The notes under the pieces were generated by a model. The model searched no databases and had not been told where the DNA came from. It saw nothing but the letters and a program-made list of their open reading frames with translations. Positions 1 through 5,611 of a stretch of DNA of 5,611 nucleotides are shown here, piece after piece; the first letter of the stretch is position 1; the number at the start of each line of letters is the position of its first letter. Position numbers and translations under genes: made by a program. The DNA is taken from contig JAQGIA010000265.1 of assembly GCA_028291445.1 (NCBI GenBank), positions 1 to 5,611 on the forward strand. Reading direction: 5' to 3'. The stretch comes from Belnapia sp. GTDB taxonomy: Bacteria; Pseudomonadota; Alphaproteobacteria; Acetobacterales; Acetobacteraceae.

Positions 1-32
1 AGCCGATCGTCGCGGCCGTTGCGGGGGAGTGA

Positions 33-662
33 AGCCCGGAATGTACCGCCCCCGCAAGCCGGGGCGGCCCGATCCGGACGCCTTGGCAGGTATTTTGCAC
101 GTTCCGGAAGATCGGCATGCCCTTCGATGGGCCGCTCAGGCTGTTGCGGTCGCTCCAGGGCTGAAATACTGCCCAACCGCCAGATAGCGCGCCTCGCAAC
201 AGGCATCCGTCAGCAACTAACCGCGATCTCCTGCTGTGCTGCCGGGCCCAGGGCGTCAAGCCAGCGCATCCACCTTCAGCATGGTCCGCCAACCGGGCCA
301 GGCTTGCGGGTGACGTTGCTGTCAGTCGGTCGGGATCATGTCCACATCCATGCCGGATTTCACCCGCATGCCGTTGCAGGCCAGCGCCAGGGCATTCAGG
401 CCGGGAAATCGGTGGCGTTCAGCACCCAGGCCAGTTGATTTCGCCGCGTCACGAAACGCACTTCCGGCTTCTCGCATCACACTAGAATTCAACCCTTGAT
501 TGTATTTTTCAACATTAATTCTCTTGATGCGATAAGCCGATTCGTCGAGCGTGCCGCTGCCTCGCTGTCGTCGCGCCGTCGTTCGGTGCCCTCGACAGCC
601 CTGCCGCATCGCGTATTATGCTGCGCCGCAAAACGTGACGAGTCTGAGGGCCCGTACCAGGC
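33..662. other. Intergenic region without a convincing intact gene
   Basis: No frame here reads as a recognisable protein. Several frames stay open (one on the + strand from 19 to 438, one on the - strand from about 419 to the left edge), but their products are rich in Arg, Pro, His and Gln and look like non-coding GC-rich reading. A 7-bp inverted repeat (CCGCCCC at 46-52, GGGGCGG at 61-67) lies 13 bases after a possible upstream stop codon at 30-32 and could end transcription, but no T-run follows it. Short coding-like stretches occur on the - strand between 322 and 479 in two different frames, which may be the remains of a broken gene. The AT-rich part at 481-540 is listed separately. I see no tRNA, CRISPR or insertion-sequence end. 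Confidence 0.6.
481..540. promoter_or_regulatory. AT-rich island, candidate promoter region of the glycan operon
   Basis: About 40 of these 60 bases are A or T, in sharp contrast to the GC-rich sequence on both sides. It is the only such island in the window and lies upstream of the first operon gene. On the + strand a weak pair can be drawn: TTCAAC at 508-513 and GATAAG at 531-536 with a 17-base spacer; TTGATT at 496-501 is another -35-like hexamer without a good partner. On the - strand TACAAT resembles a -10 box but lacks a good -35. The sequence therefore supports a promoter-like region but not a defined promoter or a firm direction. Transcription towards the operon is inferred from gene order, and the leader would then be roughly 200 bases long. 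Confidence 0.3.
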
Positions 663-731
663 ATGAACGAGCCCTTGTCACCGCGCCGTGGTTTGTCCCG
701 CGGCAAGCTGCCGCGTATGCAATCCACACAC

Positions 732-735
732 AGGA
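732..735 (+). promoter_or_regulatory. Ribosome binding site candidate that favours the GtrA start at 744
   Basis: AGGA lies 8 bases before the ATG at 744. The longer alternative start at 663 has GAGGG at 646-650, which is 12 bases away and less well placed. The ATG at 735 overlaps this motif and is unlikely to be used. Confidence 0.45.
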
Positions 736-743
736 TGCATCGC

Positions 744-1244
744 ATGACCACCGCCATCACCGGCCTGAGTTCGCCACGCCCCCGTTTCGCCGCCGCCCTC
801 GACCGGGCCCGCTCGCCCGCCATGCGCGGGATGGCCGGGGAGTTGCTGCGCTTCGGCGTGGTCGGCGTGGCCGGCTTCGTGGTGGATGCCGCCGTGCTCA
901 CCGCCGGCATCGCCCTCGGCACCGGGCCGTGGCTCGGCCGGATCCTGTCGTATCTGGCGGCGGCCACCACCACCTTCGGGCTCAACCGCGCCTGGACCTT
1001 CCGCGGCGCGGCAAGGCCGGCGGGGCGGCGTGCCGCGGCGCGGCAATGGGGGCTGTTCCTGCTGGTCAATCTCGTCGGTTTCGCCTGCAACTACGGGACC
1101 TATGCGGCGCTCCTCGCCAGTGTCCCGCTGGTCGCGGCGCAGCCCGTGCTCGGGGTCGCGGCCGGTTCCCTCGCCGGTCTCCTGGGCAATTTCCTGCTGG
1201 CACGACGCTTCGTGTTCAGCGGCAACACCTCTTCCAGATCCTGA
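744..1244 (+). CDS. GtrA family membrane protein
   Basis: A 166-residue, very hydrophobic protein with the GtrA-like layout of four membrane segments at about residues 34-56, 64-81, 102-126 and 131-153. Family hallmarks visible are LLRFGVVGVAGF opening the first segment, LNRAWTFRG after the second, and GNFLLARRFVF closing the fourth. GtrA proteins are small inner-membrane proteins linked to moving undecaprenyl-phosphate sugars across the membrane; the best known act with GtrB in O-antigen glucosylation. A fitting GtrB-like partner is encoded from 2890. The start at 744 is chosen for its well-spaced AGGA and usual family length; in-frame ATGs at 663 (193 residues), 717 and 735 exist, and the extra N-terminus from 663 is basic and not part of the domain. 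It is probably the first gene of the operon. The substrate cannot be told from sequence. Confidence 0.88.
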   Translation: MTTAITGLSSPRPRFAAALDRARSPAMRGMAGELLRFGVVGVAGFVVDAAVLTAGIALGTGPWLGRILSYLAAATTTFGLNRAWTFRGAARPAGRRAAARQWGLFLLVNLVGFACNYGTYAALLASVPLVAAQPVLGVAAGSLAGLLGNFLLARRFVFSGNTSSRS

Positions 1245-1323
1245 TGGTCAAGCCGAAGCCATGCGCAGCGGAATCCTCCATTTGAGCCCGAGCAACCAGC
1301 GGCCTCCGGCCGCCCGCCGTCAC

Positions 1324-1327
1324 GGAG
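1324..1327 (+). promoter_or_regulatory. Ribosome binding site for the sugar-phosphate transferase
   Basis: GGAG lies 7 bases before the ATG at 1335, which favours that ATG over the TTG directly in front of it at 1332. A perfect 6-bp GC hairpin (GCGGCC, TCC loop, GGCCGC at 1299-1313) sits just upstream; it has no T-run and may simply be chance in GC-rich DNA. Confidence 0.6.
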
Positions 1328-1334
1328 CGCGTTG

Positions 1335-2861
1335 ATGCACGGTCTCATGCCCCCCAAAGGCGAGCGTCCGCTGGCTTCGGCCATGGCAACCTCGGCCCTG
1401 GCCGAAACCGGCTGGACCGGTTTCGCCGGCAAGACGCGCGATGCGGCCTCCCGCAACAATTGGCCCCTGCAGGCCCCGCTGCCGCCGGTGGTGCTGGCGA
1501 CGCTGGTGGCGCTGCTGGACGGGCTGGCGATCGCCATGGCCGGCTTTGCCCTGCAGGCCATGCCGGTGACCGGCTACCAGCCGGGGACGGCGCTGCTCGG
1601 CTTCCTGGCCCTGCTCGGCCCCTGCCTGATCTGCGCGGTCGGCGGCTATGGCCATGCCGAGCTTTATGGCAACCGCCGGGCGGCGCTGGCCGCCCTGGCC
1701 GGGCTCACCCTCAGCGCCGGCGGCCTGTGCGGCGCGGCGATGGTGTTGGGCGCCGATGCCGCCTTCTCGCCGGCCCTTTCCCTGGCCTGGCTACTTGCCG
1801 CCGCGCCGCCGCTGCTGCTGGGCCGGTTGGGCGCCGGCCTCGCCCTGCGGGCGATCGCCGACCGCACCCGCCAGCGTGCCGTGGTGGTGGGCGACGGCCC
1901 GCAGGCCGCCCGCTTCGTCGCGGCCCTGCGCGGCCGGCAGGACCGCAGCATCGAGCTGGTCGGCCTGGTCGACGACAGACGCAACCAGACGATGCGCGGC
2001 CAACGCCATGGCCTGCCCCACCTGGGCTCGATCGAGGTGCTCGACGGGCTGATCCGGCGCGGCGAGGTGGACCAGATCATCCTCGCCCTGCCCTGGGCTG
2101 CCGAAGCGCGGATGCAGTCCCTGCTCAAGCTGTTCGGCGACTACCCGGTCGATATCCGGCTGGCGCCCGACCTGATGGCCTATCGCAGCGCCGGCCAGGC
2201 CGGGCCCGAGGCCGAGCGGCTGCGGCTGCTGCGGCTGGCCGACCGGCCGATCCGTGGTTGGGGCGCGATCTTCAAGACGATCGAGGATTATGTCCTGGCC
2301 GGTGTCGGCCTGGCTGTGGCGGCGGTGCCGATGGCGCTGATCGCCCTGGCGGTGAAGCTCGACAGCCCTGGCCCGGTGCTGTTCCGCCAGCGTCGCACCG
2401 GCTTCAACAACGGGACCTTCTATGTCCTGAAGTTCCGCACGATGTACCACCACACCGCCGACCCTACCGTGGCGCGGCAGGTCTCCGAGGGCGACAGCCG
2501 GGTAACCCGCGTCGGCGCCATCCTGCGGCGCACCTCGCTGGACGAGCTGCCGCAGATCCTCAACATCCTGCGCGGCGAGATGTCCTTCATCGGCCCGCGC
2601 CCGCATGCCCCGGGCACCCGCGCCGGCGGCCGGCCCTTCGAGGAGGTGGCGGTGCGCTATGCCGCCCGGCATCGGGTGAAGCCCGGCCTGACCGGCCTGG
2701 CCCAGGTGCGCGGCTTCCGCGGCCCGACCGAGACCGAGGACAAGCTGCTCAAGCGGGTCGACAGCGACCTCGAATATATCGACACCTGGTCGCCCTGGCT
2801 TGACCTGACGATCCTGGTGCGCACCCTGTTGGCTGTGGCACGGATGCGCAACGCCTTCTGA
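1335..2861 (+). CDS. Exopolysaccharide polyprenyl glycosylphosphotransferase (WcaJ/GumD-type initiating sugar transferase)
   Basis: This 508-residue membrane enzyme would transfer a sugar-1-phosphate from a nucleotide sugar to undecaprenyl phosphate, the first step in building a repeat unit. Residues 1-48 are a polar N-terminus, followed by four membrane segments at about 51-75, 84-105, 115-140 and 144-172. A cytoplasmic Rossmann-like CoA-binding_3 domain follows at about 181-285 (VVVGDGPQAARF, then LVDD). A fifth hydrophobic segment at about 319-341 leads into the catalytic bacterial sugar transferase domain. Its motifs are intact: PGPVLFRQRRTG (345-356), KFRTM (366-370), LDELPQ with the Asp-Glu pair at 403-404, SFIGPRP (417-423) and VKPGLTGLAQV (448-458). 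The C-terminus, RMRNAF, is close to the RNAY-type ending of this family. Length and domain order match the large WcaJ/GumD/ExoY-like group. The sugar (glucose, galactose or other) cannot be read from the sequence. It lies about 90 bases after the GtrA gene and 28 bases before the next gene. Confidence 0.97.
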   Translation: MHGLMPPKGERPLASAMATSALAETGWTGFAGKTRDAASRNNWPLQAPLPPVVLATLVALLDGLAIAMAGFALQAMPVTGYQPGTALLGFLALLGPCLICAVGGYGHAELYGNRRAALAALAGLTLSAGGLCGAAMVLGADAAFSPALSLAWLLAAAPPLLLGRLGAGLALRAIADRTRQRAVVVGDGPQAARFVAALRGRQDRSIELVGLVDDRRNQTMRGQRHGLPHLGSIEVLDGLIRRGEVDQIILALPWAAEARMQSLLKLFGDYPVDIRLAPDLMAYRSAGQAGPEAERLRLLRLADRPIRGWGAIFKTIEDYVLAGVGLAVAAVPMALIALAVKLDSPGPVLFRQRRTGFNNGTFYVLKFRTMYHHTADPTVARQVSEGDSRVTRVGAILRRTSLDELPQILNILRGEMSFIGPRPHAPGTRAGGRPFEEVAVRYAARHRVKPGLTGLAQVRGFRGPTETEDKLLKRVDSDLEYIDTWSPWLDLTILVRTLLAVARMRNAF

Positions 2862-2876
2862 TCCGTCGCGCCGCCC

Positions 2877-2880
2877 GGAG
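2877..2880 (+). promoter_or_regulatory. Ribosome binding site supporting a TTG start
   Basis: GGAG (within GGAGAAAA) lies 9 bases before the TTG at 2890. No in-frame ATG or GTG occurs between the previous stop and the first glycosyltransferase motif, so this site decides the start. Confidence 0.6.
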
Positions 2881-2889
2881 AAAATTCCA

Positions 2890-3858
2890 TTGCCTGCATC
2901 TGAGATCGCGGCTGCCCCGCCGCGGGTCGCCGTCCTGATTCCCTGCTACAACGAGGAAGTGGCCGTCCCCCGCGTGGTGGCCGCCTTCCGTGCCGCCCTG
3001 CCGGCGGCGATGATCTTCGTCTACGACAACAATTCGAAGGACGGCACCGTGGCAGCCGCCCGCGCCGCCGGAGCGGTGGTGCGGACCGAGGGCCTGCAGG
3101 GCAAGGGCCATGTGGTGCGGCGGATGTTCGCCGACATCGAGGCCGATGCCTATGTGCTGGTCGATGGCGACGACACCTACGATGCCACCGCGGCCCCCGC
3201 CATGCTGCGCCTGCTGTTCGGCAACAGGCTGGACATGGTGACCGGCGTGCGGGTGACCCCCGAGGAGGTCGCCGCCGCCGCCTATCGCCGCGGCCATCAA
3301 TTCGGCAATGCGGTGCTCACCGGCATGGTCCGCTGGGTTTTCGGCGACCGGATCTCCGACATGCTATCCGGCTACCGGGTCTTTTCCCGCCGTTTCGTGA
3401 AAAGCTTCCCGGCGCTGGCCTCGGGCTTCGAGACCGAGACCGAATTCACCGTCCATGCGCTGGAACTGAAGCTGCCGGTGGGCGAATTGCCCTCGGCCTA
3501 CAAGGAACGCCCGGCCGGATCGACCAGCAAGCTGAACACCTACCGGGACGGCTTCCGCATCCTGCGGACCATCCTCACCCTGGTGCAGCGGGAGCGGCCG
3601 CTGATGTTCTTCTCCGTCGCCGGCGGGCTGCTGCTGCTGCTGGCCGTGGTGCTGGCCGTGCCGCTGGTGAAAACCTTTCTCGCCACCGGCCTGGTGCCGC
3701 GGCTGCCGACTGCGGTGCTGGCGACCGGGCTGGTGCTGCTTTCGTTCCTCGCTTTCGTCTGCGGGTTGATCCTCGATACGGTGACGCGCGGGCGGCAGGA
3801 GGCCAAGCGCATCGCCTACCTGGCCGTGCCGGGGCCCGAGTTCGAGCCGGCCGAATGA
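2890..3858 (+). CDS. Family 2 glycosyltransferase, DPM1/GtrB-like, with two C-terminal membrane segments
   Basis: This 322-residue protein has an N-terminal GT-A domain at about residues 10-235 and two membrane segments at about 239-260 and 275-297. Visible GT2 motifs are VAVLIPCYNEE (13-23), YDNNSKDGT (45-53), VDGDDTYD (91-98, holding the metal-binding DXD) and SDMLSGYRVFSRRFV (156-170). ETETEFTVHA (181-190) is also typical of the dolichol-phosphate-mannose-synthase-like branch. Such enzymes usually pass a sugar from a nucleotide donor to a polyprenyl phosphate, giving a monophosphate-linked sugar for later use outside the membrane. The membrane tail and the GtrA gene in the same operon fit a GtrB-like role, but donor and acceptor are inference. 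The start is TTG with a good ribosome binding site; later GTG codons would fall inside the first motif. It overlaps the next gene by ATGA, which suggests translational coupling. A processive or other GT2 role is possible but less likely. Confidence 0.93.
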   Translation: MPASEIAAAPPRVAVLIPCYNEEVAVPRVVAAFRAALPAAMIFVYDNNSKDGTVAAARAAGAVVRTEGLQGKGHVVRRMFADIEADAYVLVDGDDTYDATAAPAMLRLLFGNRLDMVTGVRVTPEEVAAAAYRRGHQFGNAVLTGMVRWVFGDRISDMLSGYRVFSRRFVKSFPALASGFETETEFTVHALELKLPVGELPSAYKERPAGSTSKLNTYRDGFRILRTILTLVQRERPLMFFSVAGGLLLLLAVVLAVPLVKTFLATGLVPRLPTAVLATGLVLLSFLAFVCGLILDTVTRGRQEAKRIAYLAVPGPEFEPAE

Positions 3859-4892
3859 GCCTCGGCCCCTATCCCGTCCCGGTTCACGTGGCCGGCGCCG
3901 CCGGCCCGCCGCCGGGCCGCTGCGATGCGGATGTGATCATCCTGGCGCTCGACCGGGCCGAGGAGACGGTGGCGGCGATCGCCTCCGCCCGGGCACAGAC
4001 CGGCCTTGCCAAGCATGTTTGGATCGCCGACCAGGGCAGCAAGCCCGAGAACCTCGCCCGCCTCGCCGCCGCGGTGGAAGGTGCCACGGATGCGACGCTG
4101 GTGCGGCTCGACCGCAATTGGGGCGTTGCCGGCGGCCGCAACCGCGCCACCGCCCTCGGCCGGGGCCGGACGGTCTTCGCCCTCGACAACGACGCGGAAT
4201 TCGCCACCGCCGATACCCTGGCCCGTTCGGTGCAGGCGCTGGACGCCGAGCCGGATATCGCCGCCATCGCCTGCCGCATCCTGGTCTTCGCCACCGGGGC
4301 GGAGGATCTCTCCTCCTGGGGCTATCCCCCAGCGTTGCTGCCGCGCTCGGCGGAGGCCTTCGATGCGGTGACCTTCGTCGGCGCAGGCCATGCCATCCGC
4401 CGGGCGGATTTCGAAGCGGCCGGCGGCTATGACGATGCGCTGTTCTTCTGCTGGGAGGAATTCGACTTCGCCCTGCGGGCGATCAACGCCGGCCAACGCA
4501 TCCGCTACCGCGGCGATATCGCGGTGCGGCACAAGGTCAGCGGCGAGCACCGCTTCGCCTGGTCGGGCACCCGCTGGTTCCACTTCGTGCGTAACCGCAT
4601 CTATATCGACCTGAAATACGGGCTGTCCTCGGCCCTGCTGCTGCCACGCTTCCTGGCCTATCAGGTGAAAGGCGCCCGCAACGGGGTGCTGGGCCAGGGG
4701 CTCAAGGCCGGTCCGGCAGCGCTTGGGCTATGGCGCCGGTTCCGCCCGCCGGCCGGGCAGGAGGCGCTGTACCGCATGACCGATGCGGCGCGCGACTACA
4801 TCATGCGGAACGATGCGGCCCATCGCGGCGGCATGCTGCGGCGGGCGCGGGCGGAGATGCTGGCGGCGTTGCCGGGGAAGCGGGCCGGCTAA
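3855..4892 (+). CDS. Family 2 glycosyltransferase, WbbL/rhamnosyltransferase-like
   Basis: This 345-residue, probably cytoplasmic enzyme has a GT-A fold starting near residue 25. Motifs in order are DADVIILALDR (24-34), ADQGSK (58-63, the usual D-N-G-S position), RNWGVAGGRNRA (87-98), LDNDAEF (110-116, DND in place of DXD) and FVGAGHAIRRADFEAAGGYDD (starting at 174). WEEFDFALR (200-208) fills the place of the family's ED-[VLI]-DL motif, which carries the likely catalytic acid. The C-terminal 100 residues contain hydrophobic and basic stretches but no clear membrane span. The family adds single sugars, often rhamnose, to lipid-linked repeat units; the actual sugar here is unknown. The ATG overlaps the previous stop (ATGA) and has no strong ribosome binding site of its own, so translation is probably coupled. 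It is the last gene of the operon: its stop is one base from the stop of the convergent gene. Confidence 0.92.
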   Translation: MSLGPYPVPVHVAGAAGPPPGRCDADVIILALDRAEETVAAIASARAQTGLAKHVWIADQGSKPENLARLAAAVEGATDATLVRLDRNWGVAGGRNRATALGRGRTVFALDNDAEFATADTLARSVQALDAEPDIAAIACRILVFATGAEDLSSWGYPPALLPRSAEAFDAVTFVGAGHAIRRADFEAAGGYDDALFFCWEEFDFALRAINAGQRIRYRGDIAVRHKVSGEHRFAWSGTRWFHFVRNRIYIDLKYGLSSALLLPRFLAYQVKGARNGVLGQGLKAGPAALGLWRRFRPPAGQEALYRMTDAARDYIMRNDAAHRGGMLRRARAEMLAALPGKRAG

Positions 4893-4893
4893 C

Positions 4894-5611
4894 TCAGGCG
4901 GCGGAGCGGCGTTCCCGGGCTTCCCGCCGCAGCAGGGCGATGATCGCCGGACTATCCACCAAGTAGCGCCGCGCCAGCCGGCGCGGGTCCTGCGCCAGGC
5001 GCCATGCCCATTCCAGCCCGGCCCGCTGCACCGGCACCGGCGCCCGGCGCTCCTCCCCGGTCAGGAACAGCAGGCTGGCGCCGATGCAGAGCCCCATGCC
5101 GCGCGCCCGGCCGCGCCGGACCAGCGCATTGGCCACCATGCATTGCCGCGGCGAGCCGACCGCCAGAAAGGTGAAGCGGGCCGGATGCGCCTCGATGAAG
5201 CCGACCGCCGCCTCGAAGGCGGCGGGATCGTGCTCGAAGCCCATGGGGGGGTTGTGGTGGGCGATGCGGCGGAGGCCGGTGCGGGCGGCGAGCTGCGCCA
5301 TGGCCTCAGGCGCCAGGCCGAGGATAGTCACCGGCTCATCCGGGTCGATCGCCTGCTCGATCAGTCTTGCGGTCAGGTCGCTGCCCGGCACCACCGCCGG
5401 CACTGGCAGCCCCACCAGCCGGGCCAGCCGGGCGACCACCCGGCTATCCAGCAGCTTCAGCTCGGACTCGGCATAGAGCGGCCTGATGGCAGGGTTGCGC
5501 GCCAGCCGGACCAGATGATCCGCATTGGGCGTCACCACATAGCCGAACGGCGCCCCGGCCGGCCGGGCCACCAGCCAGTCGACCACCCTATCCAGGGGCA
5601 GGTCGGTGAAG
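4894..5611 (-). CDS. WecG/TagA/CpsF family (GT26) glycosyltransferase, 5' end outside the window
   Basis: The reading frame is open to the right edge, so the N-terminus is missing. A GTG at 5586 is in frame, but eight upstream codons (FTDLPLDR) still fit the family, so I treat the gene as partial. Numbering from that GTG, the motifs are TPNADH (19-24), LDSR (46-49, usually containing D-G), VPGSDL (66-71), HNPPMGF (111-117), VGSPRQC (143-149, usually ending Q-E), IGASLLFLTGEERRAP (168-183) and RAGLEWAWRLAQDPRRLARRY (starting at 188). Members transfer N-acetylmannosamine or related sugars to a lipid-linked first sugar during glycan assembly, for example WecG and TagA. The basic C-terminal tail matches the part that brings TagA to the membrane. 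It runs against the operon and probably belongs to a transcript starting further right, but the shared theme suggests the same glycan. The substrate is not known. Confidence 0.94.
   Translation of the reverse strand, partial: FTDLPLDRVVDWLVARPAGAPFGYVVTPNADHLVRLARNPAIRPLYAESELKLLDSRVVARLARLVGLPVPAVVPGSDLTARLIEQAIDPDEPVTILGLAPEAMAQLAARTGLRRIAHHNPPMGFEHDPAAFEAAVGFIEAHPARFTFLAVGSPRQCMVANALVRRGRARGMGLCIGASLLFLTGEERRAPVPVQRAGLEWAWRLAQDPRRLARRYLVDSPAIIALLRREARERRSAA

Noticed and set aside
19..438. Open + strand frame of 139 codons in the left intergenic region
   Set aside because: The product is rich in Arg, Pro, His and Gln with no recognisable motif, has no clear ribosome binding site, and does not show the strong G/C third-position bias of the real genes.
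551..1285. Long + strand frame covering the GtrA gene
   Set aside because: It is out of frame with the clear GtrA protein and reads as Arg/Pro-rich sequence.
1791..2672. 293-codon - strand frame opposite the sugar transferase
   Set aside because: An antisense shadow rich in Gln, His and Arg with no family motif, lying entirely over a well-supported gene.
1460..2803. 447-codon + strand frame inside the sugar transferase gene
   Set aside because: It is a shadow of the sugar transferase, which has all its motifs in the other frame; the alternative product is low-complexity Arg/Pro/Gly/Ala.
3816..4583. 255-codon - strand frame opposite the second GT2 gene
   Set aside because: It overlaps a gene with clear glycosyltransferase motifs, and its product has no recognisable domain.
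4875..4925. Inverted repeat GGGAAGC (4875-4881) and GCTTCCC (4919-4925) across the convergent stops
   Set aside because: Only 7 bp with a 37-base loop and no T-run on either strand; chance is likely in such GC-rich sequence, so it is not called a terminator.

Overview
The window looks like an exopolysaccharide or surface-glycan biosynthesis locus from a high-GC Gram-negative bacterium. An alphaproteobacterium (Rhodospirillales or Acetobacteraceae type) is my best guess. This rests on GC-rich third codon positions, Ala/Gly/Arg-rich proteins and the style of the glycosyltransferases; no ribosomal or housekeeping marker is present to confirm it.

Layout: positions 1-32 may hold the last codons of an upstream + strand gene. 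About 33-660 has no convincing intact gene. It contains an AT-rich island (481-540) that is the best promoter candidate, plus coding-like fragments that may be gene debris. From about 744 to 4892 four + strand genes follow one another: a small GtrA-family membrane protein, a WcaJ/GumD-type polyprenyl-phosphate sugar-1-phosphate transferase, a DPM1/GtrB-like family 2 glycosyltransferase with two C-terminal membrane segments, and a soluble WbbL-like family 2 glycosyltransferase. The last two overlap by ATGA, the second and third are 28 bases apart, and the first two about 90 bases apart, so a single operon is likely. From the right edge a WecG/TagA/CpsF (GT26) glycosyltransferase runs on the - strand and converges on the operon with one base between the two stop codons. 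Its 5' end lies outside the window.

How the genes fit together (inference from families): the sugar-phosphate transferase would start a repeat unit by placing a sugar-1-phosphate on undecaprenyl phosphate. The WbbL-like enzyme, and possibly the GT26 enzyme, would add further sugars on the cytoplasmic face. The DPM1/GtrB-like enzyme plus GtrA resemble the pair that makes and translocates a monophosphate-linked sugar for decorating the glycan outside the inner membrane. No flippase, polymerase, export protein or GT-C transferase is visible, so the locus must continue beyond the window.

All intact genes belong to known families and I see no clearly new system. The points most worth a second look are the two routes of lipid-carrier loading in one short operon, the altered motifs in the GT26 protein, and the coding-like debris in the left intergenic region.
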